DNA of 64,000 bases, taken from Yersinia bercovieri ATCC 43970 (GTDB lineage: Bacteria > Pseudomonadota > Gammaproteobacteria > Enterobacterales > Enterobacteriaceae). The notes under the pieces are model-generated. The model searched no databases, was not told the origin of the DNA, and saw only the letters and a program-made list of their open reading frames with translations. Below are positions 47,241-57,327 of this stretch, in pieces. Within the stretch, counting starts at the first letter, position 1; every line of letters begins with the position of its first letter. Made by a program: the position numbers and the translations under genes. The DNA is taken from the NCBI RefSeq assembly GCF_013282745.1, contig NZ_CP054044.1:62001-126000 (forward strand), in the 5' to 3' direction.

Positions 47241-48803
47241 ATGCCGCTAACCAATAATTCGACTACCACCAAACCGCAGGAAATTGCGGCTATCGACTTG
47301 GGATCTAACAGTTTCCATATGGTGATCGCCCGCGTCGTCAACGGCGCGTTGCAAGTTTTAGGCCGCCTAAAGCAGCGGGTGCATCTGGCTGATGGTCTGG
47401 ATAGCAATAATATGCTCAGCGAAGAGGCCATTGAGCGGGGTCTGGCCTGTCTGGCACTGTTTGCTGAGCGCCTACAGGGTTTCTCACCGGACAACGTCTG
47501 TATCGTCGGCACCCATTCACTGCGCCAGGCAGCGAATGCGGAAACCTTCCTCAAACGCGCCGCTGAGGTGATCCCTTACCCCATCGAAATCATCTCCGGT
47601 CAGGAAGAGGCGCGTCTGATTTTCATGGGCGTCGAGCATACTCAGCCGGAGAAAGGCCGCAAGCTGGTGATTGACATTGGTGGTGGCTCCACTGAGTTAG
47701 TGATTGGTGAAGACTTTGAACCGCTGCTGGTAGAGAGCCGCCGCATGGGCTGCGTCAGCTTTGCCCAGCAGTTCTTCCCCCATGGCGAAATCAGCAAAAC
47801 CAACTTCAAGCGCGCCCGTCTGGCGGCGGCCCAAAAGCTGGAAAATCTGGCGTGGCAATACCGAATTCAAGGCTGGCAGTATGCGCTAGGCGCATCTGGC
47901 ACCATTAAAGCCACCTACGAAGTGCTGGTGGAGATGGGCGAGAAAGATGGCTTAATCACGCCGGAACGGCTCGAAATGCTGGTGGAGCAAGTGCTGCAAT
48001 TCAAACACTTCTCGGCCCTGAGCCTGCCGGGGCTATCAGAAGATCGCCAATCGGTATTTGTTCCGGGTCTGGCTATTTTGTGTGGTGTGTTCGATGCATT
48101 AGCTGTCAAAGAGTTACGTTTATCGGATGGCGCGCTACGCGAAGGTGTGCTGTATGAAATGGAAGGCCGTTTCCGCCATCAGGATATCCGTCAGCGCACT
48201 GCCAAAAGCCTGGCGGAGCACTATAATATTGATCGCGAACAGGCCCGCCGGGTGCTGGAGACAACCGAGCAACTCTATACCCAGTGGCTGGCACAGAATA
48301 CTAAGCTGGTACAACCGCAGCTTGAAGCCTTGCTGAAATGGGCGGCAATGCTGCACGAAGTGGGCCTGAGCATTAATCACAGCGGGATGCATCGCCACTC
48401 TGCCTATATTCTGCAAAACACCAACTTGCCGGGCTTCAATCAAGAGCAGCAATTGCTGTTAGCAACGCTGGTTCGTATGCATCGTAAAGGCATTAAGCTG
48501 GATGAGCTGCCGCGCTTGAATTTATTCAAGAAAAAGTATTATTTGCCGTTAATTCAATTATTGCGGCTGAGTACCTTGCTCAACAATCAGCGCCAATCGA
48601 CCACCACACCAGAAAGTCTGCGGTTGATAACCGATGATAGCCACTGGACATTGCGCTTCCCTGCGGGTTATCTGGCACAAAATAATCTGGTGCAACTGGA
48701 TTTTGAACGCGAGCAGGCATACTGGGATGACGTGGTCGGCTGGAAGTTGATCATCGAAGAAGAGGCACCGGAACAGGCAAATAACGCAGCACCAGCGGCC
48801 TAA
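47241..48803 (+). CDS. ppx: Exopolyphosphatase Ppx
   Basis: Processive hydrolysis of polyphosphate ends to phosphate; also a pppGpp phosphohydrolase (520 aa). The actin-like ATPase fold is visible as [49 protein letters not shown] and [10 protein letters not shown]. The C-terminal HD-type domain contains [20 protein letters not shown]. It forms the usual operon with ppk. The C-terminal seven to ten residues (Ala/Pro-rich) are variable. Confidence 0.96.
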   Translation: MPLTNNSTTTKPQEIAAIDLGSNSFHMVIARVVNGALQVLGRLKQRVHLADGLDSNNMLSEEAIERGLACLALFAERLQGFSPDNVCIVGTHSLRQAANAETFLKRAAEVIPYPIEIISGQEEARLIFMGVEHTQPEKGRKLVIDIGGGSTELVIGEDFEPLLVESRRMGCVSFAQQFFPHGEISKTNFKRARLAAAQKLENLAWQYRIQGWQYALGASGTIKATYEVLVEMGEKDGLITPERLEMLVEQVLQFKHFSALSLPGLSEDRQSVFVPGLAILCGVFDALAVKELRLSDGALREGVLYEMEGRFRHQDIRQRTAKSLAEHYNIDREQARRVLETTEQLYTQWLAQNTKLVQPQLEALLKWAAMLHEVGLSINHSGMHRHSAYILQNTNLPGFNQEQQLLLATLVRMHRKGIKLDELPRLNLFKKKYYLPLIQLLRLSTLLNNQRQSTTTPESLRLITDDSHWTLRFPAGYLAQNNLVQLDFEREQAYWDDVVGWKLIIEEEAPEQANNAAPAA

Positions 48804-48804
48804 A

Positions 48805-48935
48805 TAGAGTGATTCGGGTGACAAATTTGCTGGGAGCAAATTTGAACGCTGCTTGCAGCGGCCTCGCAGAGGCGAGGCCCAAGGATGGGCCGAGTAAATG
48901 AGAGCAGCTAACACCGCTGCAGCGCCAAGGAAGAA
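48805..48935 (+). repeat. Structured repeat element after ppx (ERIC arms around a multi-hairpin insert)
   Basis: Left edge AGAGTGATTCGGGTGA and right part GCAGCTAACACCGCTGCAGC resemble ERIC right-half blocks. Between them lie three perfect inverted repeats: CAAATTTGCT/AGCAAATTTG (48822-48844), CGCTGC/GCAGCG (48847-48860) and GGCCTCGC/GCGAGGCC (48860-48879), plus GGCCC/GGGCC. ERIC elements carrying internal insertions are known in Yersinia and relatives. It separates ppx from yfgG and could terminate or stabilise the ppk-ppx message. Confidence 0.65.
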
Positions 48936-48943
48936 GGGAAAAA

Positions 48944-49135
48944 ATGAAGCGACGGCCCTCCACACAGCTAACAAAAATAATCTTACTGGTGAGCTTCCTC
49001 ATTCTGTTCGGCCGCTTATTGTATGCCGCAGTCGCGTCTATCTCTCATCATCAGGAGCGACGTGAAGCGCAGCGGGTCGAGCTGTCGGTGGAGGGTGAGC
49101 CACCTGGCCCCCACGAGAGCGATCTCAGCCCCTAG
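48944..49135 (+). CDS. yfgG: Small membrane protein YfgG
   Basis: A 63-aa protein: basic N-terminus MKRRPSTQLT, one membrane helix (about 9-30, ILLVSFLILFGRLLYAAVAS), and a hydrophilic tail HHQERREAQ. It resembles E. coli YfgG in length, the RIVLLISF/GRF-type helix and the HHQ..KEAQ motif. E. coli yfgG is near ppx and has been linked to nickel/cobalt stress, from memory. GAAGGGA precedes the start. Confidence 0.75.
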   Translation: MKRRPSTQLTKIILLVSFLILFGRLLYAAVASISHHQERREAQRVELSVEGEPPGPHESDLSP

Positions 49136-49149
49136 ATATCAGTTAACCT

Positions 49150-49216
49150 ATCCCGAGTCACTCAGCGGCTCGGGCAAGCGAATAACCCTGCAATTTCAAG
49201 CACCAAGGGTAATATA
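49150..49216 (+). repeat. Possible ERIC right-end remnant upstream of mgtE
   Basis: GAGTCACTCAGCGGCTCGGG followed by CCCTGCAATTTCAAG and AAGGGTAATAT resembles the right end of an ERIC element (CTGCAGCTTGAAGTATGACGGGT). If real, the AAGGGT at its end supplies the ribosome-binding site of mgtE. The match is loose. Confidence 0.35.
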
Positions 49217-49220
49217 TACT

Positions 49221-50696
49221 ATGCCAGCACCAATCATACCTGCGCCACTTTCCGCCACTATAAAGAACAAAACGAAAAATAAAACAAAGAAACTGGCAGA
49301 GATCCGCAACCGGATACTTTCTCTGTTACTGAATAATAAAGCGCTGGTTGACGGTATTCTTGGCCGTCAGGATGAGCGCGAAAAGCTCAGTGATGAGCAG
49401 TTATCAGCACAAACCTTAGAGATCAAAACGCTGCTTGATGATCTACACGCAGCGGACCTTGCCGACCTGCTCGAAGCTCTCCCCAACGACGAACGTTTGG
49501 CCTTGTGGCGCTTAGTCAAAAATGAGAAGCGCGGTCAAACCTTAGTTGAAGTCTCGGAGACGGTGTGGGACACCCTGATCAAAGAGATGAGCGATAAAGA
49601 CCTGCTGAAAGCGATGCGCACCTTACATGTCGATGAGCAGGCTTATCTGGCGGAGTATCTGCCGCGTAACCTGATGGGTCGGCTACTCACCTCACTAGAC
49701 CCCGACCAGCGCGCCCGTGTGCGGGAAGTTATTCAGTATGGCCGTGACACTGTTGGCCAGATGATGGATTTCGAGCTGGTTACCGTGCGCGCAGACGTGA
49801 CCCTGGCGACGGTGCACCGCTATTTGCGCTATCGGCGCAGCATTCCCGACGCCACAGATAAAATCTTTGTTATTGACCGCAAGAATACCTTACTCGGCGA
49901 ACTACCACTGACCGCCATCCTGCTCAACGCACCTGACACCAAGGTGTTTGAGGTGATGGAGAGTAATCCAACCACCTTCCAACCCGAGCAGAAAGCGGAA
50001 GATGCGGCGGGCGCGTTTGAACGTTATGACTTAATCAGTGCTGCGGTGATTGATGCCAAAGGCAAACTGATGGGCCGTCTGACCATCGAAGAGATAGTCG
50101 ACGTGGTCAATGAAGAGAGTGATACCACCTTAAGACGGATGGGGGGCTTAAGCCCGGAAGAGGATGTGTTCTCCCCGGTCGGCCGCGCGGTGCGCACCCG
50201 CTGGTCATGGCTGGCGATCAACCTCTGTACCGCGTTTGTGGCCTCACGCGTTATCGGCTTATTTGAAGATACTATTTCGCAATTAGTGGCGCTGGCGGCA
50301 TTAATGCCCATCGTGGCCGGCATTGGCGGTAACACCGGCAATCAGACCATCACCATGATTGTCCGCGCGCTGGCCCTGCATCATATTCAGCAGGGCAATG
50401 TGACCTTCCTGATGTTCAGAGAGTTGGGGGTGGCACTGATTAATGGTCTGGTCTGGGGCGGTATTATGGGGGTGGTCACTTATCTACTCTATGGCGACCC
50501 GGCCATGGGCGGCGTCATGACTTTGGCAATGATGCTGAACCTATTAATGGCGGCATTGATGGGGGTGATTATCCCAATGACCATGGCCCGATTAGGCCGT
50601 GATCCGGCAATTGGCTCCAGTGTGATGATCACCGCCATCACTGATACTGGCGGCTTTTTCATCTTCCTGGGGTTAGCCACCCTATTTTTAGTTTAG
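49221..50696 (+). CDS. mgtE: Magnesium transporter MgtE
   Basis: Magnesium channel/transporter of the MgtE family (491 aa). The N-terminal cytoplasmic domain (about 35-160) has the superhelical MgtE_N features LLDDLHAADLADLLEALPND. Two CBS domains follow (about 165-290, MDFELVTVRADVTLATVHRY and VFEVMESNPTTFQPEQ). Five membrane helices form the C-terminus with the gating motif PIVAGIGGNTGNQ and MTMARLGRDPAIGSS. The start at 49221 was chosen from AAGGGT upstream; an earlier open frame has no support. Stand-alone gene in this neighbourhood. Confidence 0.93.
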   Translation: MPAPIIPAPLSATIKNKTKNKTKKLAEIRNRILSLLLNNKALVDGILGRQDEREKLSDEQLSAQTLEIKTLLDDLHAADLADLLEALPNDERLALWRLVKNEKRGQTLVEVSETVWDTLIKEMSDKDLLKAMRTLHVDEQAYLAEYLPRNLMGRLLTSLDPDQRARVREVIQYGRDTVGQMMDFELVTVRADVTLATVHRYLRYRRSIPDATDKIFVIDRKNTLLGELPLTAILLNAPDTKVFEVMESNPTTFQPEQKAEDAAGAFERYDLISAAVIDAKGKLMGRLTIEEIVDVVNEESDTTLRRMGGLSPEEDVFSPVGRAVRTRWSWLAINLCTAFVASRVIGLFEDTISQLVALAALMPIVAGIGGNTGNQTITMIVRALALHHIQQGNVTFLMFRELGVALINGLVWGGIMGVVTYLLYGDPAMGGVMTLAMMLNLLMAALMGVIIPMTMARLGRDPAIGSSVMITAITDTGGFFIFLGLATLFLV

Positions 50697-50868
50697 ATAT
50701 TATTAGAATTAAGCAATAAATTGAGCATGAGACAAAACGAACAACACTCGGCACTGCTCATCTATACTAAACTTTTGAATATGACCGTATTTTAACTGCG
50801 GTATATTTTTTATGTGATGAGGCCTTCTCATCATAACCAGCACACTGGCAAGCAAAATAAGGCACTCT

Positions 50869-53800
50869 ATGGATCTCAGCGCGGCCGAACAACCGGCACC
50901 TGACAATAAAACCATTCTGCACATCACTCTGGTCAGCATAGTGGTGTTTTTGCTTGCACTCTTTTGTATCCAACTCTCTGAGCGATCAGAGAATCTGGCC
51001 CCATTGTGGTTCCCAACCGCCCTACTGATGGTGGCCCTATTCCACCACCCGACACGCTACTGGTGGTGGCAACTATCCTCTGCGGGGCTATGTATTGTTG
51101 CCGCCAACTTTATTTTATATGGCGTCAGTTGGTTCCCGCTGCCGCTTACCTTGATCAATCTGGCAGAATCGGCAGCCGGCGCGTGGCTGTTGCGGCGATT
51201 CCTGCAACCGAAAGACCCACTCAATAGCCTGTTCAGTTGGCTCAAGTTCTCGATTTGCACGGTGATTGTAGTGCCACTGATGAGCGGGCTGGCAGCAGCC
51301 TGGTATCTCGCCCCCGATAACGGCAGCTTTGGGCAGGTGTTCACGGTGTGGTTTATGTCCGAAGCCATCGGCATGTTGGCTCTCGGCCCGGTCGGGCTGC
51401 TCTATCGCCGTGGCTACTTTAATATCGCGACCAAATCTAAAGCGCTGTTTGATATGATGTGGATGATAATTCTATCGCTATCTGTCTGCTATATCGGTCT
51501 GCTTTACCTGCCCTTCCCGTTCACCTTTGTCATTATGTCGCTGATTTGGGTCGCAATTCGCCTGCCGCGCTTTGAGACATTTACCATCTGTTTTCTGGCC
51601 ACCTTGCTGATTGCACTGATGATCAATTTCAACCTGTTTACCCTGCAGGCGGATACCAAAATGTTGGTGCAGGCATTCTCCTTTATTCCTCTGTTGATGG
51701 TGCTAATCCCGCCTCACGCCATGGCGATGGTGATGCACGCCTTCCGCATGGAGAAAGAGCATATCATTGAGAGTGAAAACCGCTTTCGTAACGCCATGGA
51801 GTATTCGGCTATCGGCATGGCGCTGGTGTCACCGGAAGGGCAATGGATGCAGGTCAATCAGGCGTTGTGCCGGTTGCTGGGTTACAGCCAGGAGACCTTA
51901 CTCACCCTGACGTTCCAGCAAATCACCCATCCGGAAGATCTCTCCGCTGACCTGAAATTGCTCGATGACCTATATCATGACCGCATCCCCAGCTACTCGA
52001 TGGAAAAGCGCTATATCCGCAGTGATGGCGAGGTGGTGTGGGCGCTACTGGTGGTCAGTGTGGTGCGGGATCATCAGCAACAACCGCTCTATTACATCTC
52101 CCAGGTCGAAGATATCAATGACCTGAAAAAGAGCGAGATCATTAACCGCCGCCTGATGGAGCGCATTACGCTGGCTAATGAAGCGGGCGGCATTGGCATC
52201 TGGGAACTGGATCTGAAAAAACAGTTAATCAGTTGGGATAAGCGGATGTATGAGCTTTATCATATCCCGCTACATACCCCGGTTGACGATAAAGTTTGGC
52301 GCAGACACGTGCATCCGGAAGATCTCAACCGGGTTAATCGCGAATACAGCGCGGCCCTCAAGCAGCGCCAGCCCTATCGTCTGGAGTTCCGGCTGCTACT
52401 GCCCAACGGTGAGATTGTCCATCTGCGCAATCAGGCCAATATGGTGTGTGATAAGCACGGCAATATTCTGCGCCTGATTGGCACCACACTGGATATGACC
52501 GAGATCAGAAACCTGACGGAAGCGCTGCACGAAGAGAAAGAGCGGCTGCATATCACGCTAGACTCCATCGGCGAAGCGGTGGTCTGTACCGATCAGGAGA
52601 TGAAGATCACCTTTATGAACCCGGTCGCCGAGAAAATGACCGGCTGGGCCAACACCATCGCCCTGGGCCAGCCGGTCAACCATATCATCAAGCTGACCAA
52701 TGGTGTGGAGGGGCCAGAAATTACCGACCCAATCGCCCACTGTCTCAACCATCGCTCTAACTCTTCGCTCAATGAATCGATAGTGTTACATCATCGCGAT
52801 GGGCAGTATTACGACATTCAGGAGTCGGTCGCGCCGCTGAAAACCCTGGAAGGTGAGGTGGTCGGGGCGGTGATGGTGTTCCAGGATGTCGGCGAGTCGC
52901 GCGCCATGATGCGCAAACTGAGCCACAGTGCCTCCCACGACAATCTGACCGGCCTGCCAAACCGCGCCAATTTTGAAAATAAGCTGAAGGCGGCCATTCA
53001 GGTCAGTGTTGAGCTAAACCAGCAACATGCGCTGGCGTTCCTCGATTTAGACTATTTTAAGGCCATCAACGACACCGCAGGGCATCCGGCGGGGGATGCA
53101 TTACTGAAAGAGATCAGCCAGTTAATGCGCCAGCACTTGCGCAATAGTGATTGTGTCGCGCGCCTCGGCGGGGATGAGTTCGGTCTATTGATGCTCAATT
53201 GCACCCTGCCCCACGCCAAAGCTATCACCCAAAGTCTGGTCTCCACTATCAATGGCTACCAATTCTACTGGGAGAATAAGCTCTATCGTATTGGTGCCAG
53301 CGCCGGAGTGACCCAAATCAGCAGTAGCAACAACCAGCGCAGTGAGATTATGGCGCAGGCCGATATCGCCTGTTATACCGCCAAACACAGTGGTCGCGGT
53401 CAGGTGTTCCTCTATCAACCACGACAAAAACAGCTGTTGGCACGCCAGCACGACTTGCTGAGCAGAGAGGATGTTGAAACTATCCTCAGTGACAGCCAAC
53501 TGACACTGCAACTGACGCCAACTGCTCCGCCTAAAACGCCATTGTCAGTCTGCTTTTATCAGGTCAGTTTTATTGTCAATCGGCCAGAAAACATCAATGT
53601 CAGCGAGGCCGCATTTCAGGAGGCCGCGCTGCTGTATGGTTTACTGCCGCAAGTTGACGGCTGGGTGTGCGAGCAACTGTTAGTGGCGCAAGCCGAGGCG
53701 ATCAACCGCAAAGGGCTGGCACTGGCGATTCCACTCTCAGAAACTGCGCTGCTCAAAGAGGAGTTTCGTCAGTCACTGCTGACCCTGGTGCAGCAGACCC

Positions 53801-54219
53801 CATTGCCACCCCACAGTTTGTACTGGATGGTCGACGAATCCACCTTGCTGCAATATCCATTTGCGATTGGTAACTTCCTCGCCAAGCTGCAACAGCTGGG
53901 CTGCCAGCTAATCGTCAAGGAGTTTGGTCATAATCTAAATGACTTTGAGCTGCTGGCTGAGCACACCATCAACTACCTTAAGTTCAACAGTGACTTAATT
54001 GCCCATATTCATATCAATCAAATGGATGAGGTGCTGGTCTCCATCATCAACGGCACGGCGCAACGGGCCAATATCGCCACACTGGCAGGCCCCGCCGAAT
54101 TACCGCAGATCCTCAATAAGCTGATCGTGATTGGCGTCGATTTAGCTGACGGCGAGACTATTGGCCGCACGCAGCCGCTATCTGAGGTGCTGAACAGCGG
54201 CTATTTCGCGGCTAAATAA
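50869..54219 (+). CDS. dgcE: Diguanylate cyclase DgcE (MASE1-PAS-GGDEF-degenerate EAL)
   Basis: Membrane-bound diguanylate cyclase of 1116 aa, aligning over its length with E. coli DgcE (YegE). Domains: MASE1 sensor with 8-10 membrane segments (about 20-300; APLWFPTALLMVALF); three PAS domains (about 305-430 starting ENRFRNAMEYSAIGMALVSP, 430-560, 565-690); GGDEF at about 695-860 with ARLGGDEFGLL and an I-site RNSD five residues before; a C-terminal EAL-like domain (about 880-1110) lacking the EAL motif. So it makes c-di-GMP and probably does not degrade it. In E. coli it feeds the curli/biofilm control network. Confidence 0.93.
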   Translation: MDLSAAEQPAPDNKTILHITLVSIVVFLLALFCIQLSERSENLAPLWFPTALLMVALFHHPTRYWWWQLSSAGLCIVAANFILYGVSWFPLPLTLINLAESAAGAWLLRRFLQPKDPLNSLFSWLKFSICTVIVVPLMSGLAAAWYLAPDNGSFGQVFTVWFMSEAIGMLALGPVGLLYRRGYFNIATKSKALFDMMWMIILSLSVCYIGLLYLPFPFTFVIMSLIWVAIRLPRFETFTICFLATLLIALMINFNLFTLQADTKMLVQAFSFIPLLMVLIPPHAMAMVMHAFRMEKEHIIESENRFRNAMEYSAIGMALVSPEGQWMQVNQALCRLLGYSQETLLTLTFQQITHPEDLSADLKLLDDLYHDRIPSYSMEKRYIRSDGEVVWALLVVSVVRDHQQQPLYYISQVEDINDLKKSEIINRRLMERITLANEAGGIGIWELDLKKQLISWDKRMYELYHIPLHTPVDDKVWRRHVHPEDLNRVNREYSAALKQRQPYRLEFRLLLPNGEIVHLRNQANMVCDKHGNILRLIGTTLDMTEIRNLTEALHEEKERLHITLDSIGEAVVCTDQEMKITFMNPVAEKMTGWANTIALGQPVNHIIKLTNGVEGPEITDPIAHCLNHRSNSSLNESIVLHHRDGQYYDIQESVAPLKTLEGEVVGAVMVFQDVGESRAMMRKLSHSASHDNLTGLPNRANFENKLKAAIQVSVELNQQHALAFLDLDYFKAINDTAGHPAGDALLKEISQLMRQHLRNSDCVARLGGDEFGLLMLNCTLPHAKAITQSLVSTINGYQFYWENKLYRIGASAGVTQISSSNNQRSEIMAQADIACYTAKHSGRGQVFLYQPRQKQLLARQHDLLSREDVETILSDSQLTLQLTPTAPPKTPLSVCFYQVSFIVNRPENINVSEAAFQEAALLYGLLPQVDGWVCEQLLVAQAEAINRKGLALAIPLSETALLKEEFRQSLLTLVQQTPLPPHSLYWMVDESTLLQYPFAIGNFLAKLQQLGCQLIVKEFGHNLNDFELLAEHTINYLKFNSDLIAHIHINQMDEVLVSIINGTAQRANIATLAGPAELPQILNKLIVIGVDLADGETIGRTQPLSEVLNSGYFAAK

Positions 54220-54395
54220 TTTCAGTCGCGGGCGTTACTTTTGACCTCCTTCATCGCCATCGACCGCGCCGCAGCGAATATTTTTATTCCTTAGGCGCAG
54301 CGCCGCTGCTCAGGATAAAAAAATCCCTGCTTTGACGATTGCTCCGCTGCTCACTCTGGGGTAAAGTCGGCCCCTTTTATTTGGGGGGAGCAATA

Positions 54396-55748
54396 ATGTT
54401 CATTGGATTTGACTACGGCACAGCAAACTGCTCGGTTGCCGTGATGCGGGGCGATGCTCCCGAATTGCTGACACTGGAAAATAGTGACGTCTATCTGCCC
54501 TCCATGTTGTGTGCGCCGACCCGGGAAGCGGTCAGTGAGTGCCTGCACCGCCACTGGCAAGTGCCAACGGGCAGTGACGAAAACCAGCAACTGTTGCGCC
54601 GGGCCATGGCGTTTAACCGCGAAGAGGATATTCCGGTCACCGCAGACAGCCTGATGTTCGGCCTGTCAGCACTGGCGCAATATATTGAAGACCCAGAAGA
54701 AGTTTACTTTGTAAAATCCCCTAAATCCTTCCTTGGCGCCAATGGCCTAAAGCCGCAGCAGCTGGCGCTGTTTGAGGATTTGGTCTGCGCCATGATGTTC
54801 CATATTAAGCGGCAGGCAGAGTCAGTGCTAGCTGCAGAAATCAGCCAAACGGTGATTGGTCGCCCGGTCAACTTTCAGGGTTCCGGTGGCGAAGAGGCCA
54901 ACCGTCAGGCCGAGGGCATCTTGCTACGCGCCGCGCAACGGGCCGGTTTTCGCGATATCGCCTTTCAGTTTGAGCCGGTGGCGGCGGGGCTGGATTTTGA
55001 AGCCACACTGACCACAGAGAAAACCGTGCTGGTGGTGGATATCGGCGGCGGCACCACTGACTGCTCGGTGCTGCTGATGGGGCCGAAATGGCAGGGAGTG
55101 GCAGACCGCCAGCAGAGCCTGCTGGGCCACAGTGGCTGCCGCGTCGGCGGTAACGATCTGGATATCATGCTCGCGTTTAAACAGCTGATGCCGCTGTTTG
55201 GCATGGGGAGCGAAACCGAAAAAGGCATTGCCATGCCGTCACTGCCCTACTGGAATGCGGTTGCCACCAATGATGTTCCGGCACAGAGCGACTTCTACAG
55301 CATCGCCAATGGCCGCTTCCTGCGGGATCTGATCCGCGACGCCGCCAACCCGCAGCAAGTGGAGCGCCTGCTGAAAGTCTATCAACAGCGCCTGAGCTAC
55401 CGCATCGTGCGCGCCGCAGAAGAGAGCAAAATTGCGCTCTCCGAGCAGGGGCAGGTCGCCGCCGCGCTGAGTTTTGTCCAGCCGGAACTGGGGCAGACTA
55501 TCAGCCAGCAGCAGTTGGCCGAGGCTATTTCTCAGCCGCTGCAACGGATCCAGGAACAAGTCAGCCTGGCGCTCGCCACCAGCCACATCACCCCAGATGT
55601 GATCTACCTGACCGGCGGCAGCGCCCGCTCCCCATTACTGCGCGCCGCCTTGCAGCAGCAACTACCGGGAATTCCGCTGGTGGGGGGAAATGACTTTGGC
55701 TCGGTAACCGCCGGGTTAGCCCGCTGGGCGCAGACGCTCTATCGGTAA
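54396..55748 (+). CDS. yegD: Hsp70-like chaperone YegD
   Basis: A 450-aa DnaK-related protein without the usual substrate-binding domain, of unknown role. ATPase motifs are MFIGFDYGTANCSVAVM (phosphate 1), VVDIGGGTTDCSVLLMG (phosphate 2) and IYLTGGSARSPLL (adenosine). Start at 54396 is set by GGGGGGAG upstream and by E. coli YegD. In E. coli it is near mdtABCD-baeSR too, and here mdtA follows 262 bp downstream. Confidence 0.94.
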   Translation: MFIGFDYGTANCSVAVMRGDAPELLTLENSDVYLPSMLCAPTREAVSECLHRHWQVPTGSDENQQLLRRAMAFNREEDIPVTADSLMFGLSALAQYIEDPEEVYFVKSPKSFLGANGLKPQQLALFEDLVCAMMFHIKRQAESVLAAEISQTVIGRPVNFQGSGGEEANRQAEGILLRAAQRAGFRDIAFQFEPVAAGLDFEATLTTEKTVLVVDIGGGTTDCSVLLMGPKWQGVADRQQSLLGHSGCRVGGNDLDIMLAFKQLMPLFGMGSETEKGIAMPSLPYWNAVATNDVPAQSDFYSIANGRFLRDLIRDAANPQQVERLLKVYQQRLSYRIVRAAEESKIALSEQGQVAAALSFVQPELGQTISQQQLAEAISQPLQRIQEQVSLALATSHITPDVIYLTGGSARSPLLRAALQQQLPGIPLVGGNDFGSVTAGLARWAQTLYR

Positions 55749-55773
55749 GCAGATTTTTCTGCTTAGGCCCAGC

Positions 55774-55804
55774 GATTGGATAGACGCAACGCGACTATCC
55801 AATC
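55774..55804 (+). terminator. Hairpin after yegD
   Basis: GATTGGATAG and CTATCCAATC form a perfect 10-bp stem with an 11-base loop, 25 bp after the yegD stop. A second short stem (GTTGGG/CCCAAC) follows near 55822. No clear U-tract, so termination is probable only. Confidence 0.55.
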
Positions 55805-55890
55805 TTGGCGCAAGGCGTGGTGTTGGGTCGCCCCCCAACGACAGCCCCCTCACCAACTTAACTCGTGAACGAATCTATACACTATTTTCA

Positions 55891-55910
55891 TATTTCCTCC
55901 ATTTTTATCC
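55891..55910 (+). promoter_or_regulatory. Possible BaeR box upstream of mdtA
   Basis: TATTTCCTCCATTTTTATCC resembles the BaeR consensus TTTTTCTCCATNATTGGC in the CTCCAT core and T-rich left side. It lies about 100 bp upstream of mdtA. BaeR directly activates mdtABC in E. coli. The right half of the site is a weak match. Confidence 0.35.
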
Positions 55911-56010
55911 GGTAAATCCCCGCTAAACTAGTAACATATCCAAAAACTGACTTATGCATCTATATTGCAACTGCAGATAACCAGAAAATCAAAAGGAATG
56001 CTCCGCCATC

Positions 56011-57327
56011 ATGAAAGCTCAATCTAAACGCACCTCCCGGTTACTGATGTTATTGGGGGCAGTGGTGGCGATTATTGTTGCTCTATTGGTTTGGCGTCAC
56101 TTCAGTGCCACCGCTGAAAGCCGTGCGCCGGGAGCGCAACCCGCCAGCAGCAGCCCCGCGCGGGCCGGGGGGCGGCGTAATATGCCGCTGTCACCAGTAC
56201 AGACCGCCACCGCCAGCGAGCAAACTGTGCCGCGCTACCTCAGCGGATTAGGCACCGTGATAGCCGCCAATACTGTCACCGTCACCAGCCGTGTTGATGG
56301 TCAGTTAATGGCGATCCACTTTACCGAGGGTCAGCAGGTCAAGGCCGGTGAGCTACTAGCCGAGATCGACCCGCGCCCTTATCAGGTGCAACTGACCCAA
56401 GCACAGGGGCAGTTGGCCAAAGATCAGGCCACCCTCGATAATGCGCGCCGTGATCTGGCCCGCTACCAGAAATTGGTCAAAACCGGAGTGATTTCACAGC
56501 AAGAGCTGGACACCCAGGCGGCCCTGGTGCGCCAAAGTGAGGGCAGCGTGAAAGCCGATCAGGGCGCGATTGATAGTGCTGAGCTGCAACTGACCTATAG
56601 CCGCATCACCGCGCCAATTTCCGGCAAAGTGGGGCTAAAACAGGTGGATGTCGGCAACTTTATCACCAGTGGCACCGCCACACCGATTGTGGTGATCACC
56701 CAGACACATCCGGTTGATGTACTCTTTACTCTGCCGGAGAGTGATATTCCGGCCATTATGCAGGCGCAGAAAAATGCGGCCAAAACTAACAGTACCGTGC
56801 CAGTGGAGGCCTGGGATCGCACCAACAAACAGCTGTTGGCGCAGGGCTATCTGCTGAGCATGGATAACCAGATTGATACCACCACCGGCACTATTAAGCT
56901 GAAAGCGCGTTTCGCCAATGAAGATGATGCGCTGTTCCCGAATCAGTTTGTCAATGCCCGCATCAAGGTCGATTTGCTGCAAAATGCGGTGGTCGTCCCC
57001 ACCGCTGCGGTGCAGATGGGCAGCGAAGGTAGCTTTGTCTGGACACTCAATGACGAAAATAGGGTCAGCAAACATCTGGTCACCACCGGCATTCAGGATA
57101 GCAAACAGGTGGTAATCAGCTCCGGCCTGAATGCTGGTCAGCGGGTGGTCACCGACGGCATCGACCGCCTGACCGAGGGTGTGCAGGTTGAAGTGGTCAC
57201 GCCGCGCTCCGCCGCGACAGAGCAAAGCGATGCCGCCGCGCCAACAGAACAAACCGGCACCCGCACCGGCAGAAAACATGGCGCTAATGCGCAAGCCGGC
57301 CAAACCACTCCGGCGGAGAAGTCCTGA
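56011..57327 (+). CDS. mdtA: RND efflux adaptor MdtA
   Basis: Periplasmic membrane-fusion protein (438 aa) connecting MdtB/MdtC to TolC. One N-terminal membrane anchor (about 11-28), biotinyl-lipoyl domain ([20 protein letters not shown]), alpha-helical hairpin ([19 protein letters not shown] to [16 protein letters not shown]) and beta-barrel ([20 protein letters not shown]) are in order. Overlaps mdtB by one base (TGATG). The ribosome-binding site AAGGA is rather far (about 13 bases) from the ATG. A nine-codon frame starts at 55998 inside the leader. Part of mdtABC-baeS. Confidence 0.95.
   Translation: MKAQSKRTSRLLMLLGAVVAIIVALLVWRHFSATAESRAPGAQPASSSPARAGGRRNMPLSPVQTATASEQTVPRYLSGLGTVIAANTVTVTSRVDGQLMAIHFTEGQQVKAGELLAEIDPRPYQVQLTQAQGQLAKDQATLDNARRDLARYQKLVKTGVISQQELDTQAALVRQSEGSVKADQGAIDSAELQLTYSRITAPISGKVGLKQVDVGNFITSGTATPIVVITQTHPVDVLFTLPESDIPAIMQAQKNAAKTNSTVPVEAWDRTNKQLLAQGYLLSMDNQIDTTTGTIKLKARFANEDDALFPNQFVNARIKVDLLQNAVVVPTAAVQMGSEGSFVWTLNDENRVSKHLVTTGIQDSKQVVISSGLNAGQRVVTDGIDRLTEGVQVEVVTPRSAATEQSDAAAPTEQTGTRTGRKHGANAQAGQTTPAEKS

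Noticed and set aside
49023..49220. N-terminal extension of mgtE frame from 49023
   Set aside because: It overlaps yfgG, has no start with ribosome-binding site and does not match MgtE; start placed at 49221.
55998..56027. Nine-codon frame overlapping the mdtA start
   Set aside because: Ribosome-binding site would be directly adjacent to its ATG; too short to support as a leader peptide.
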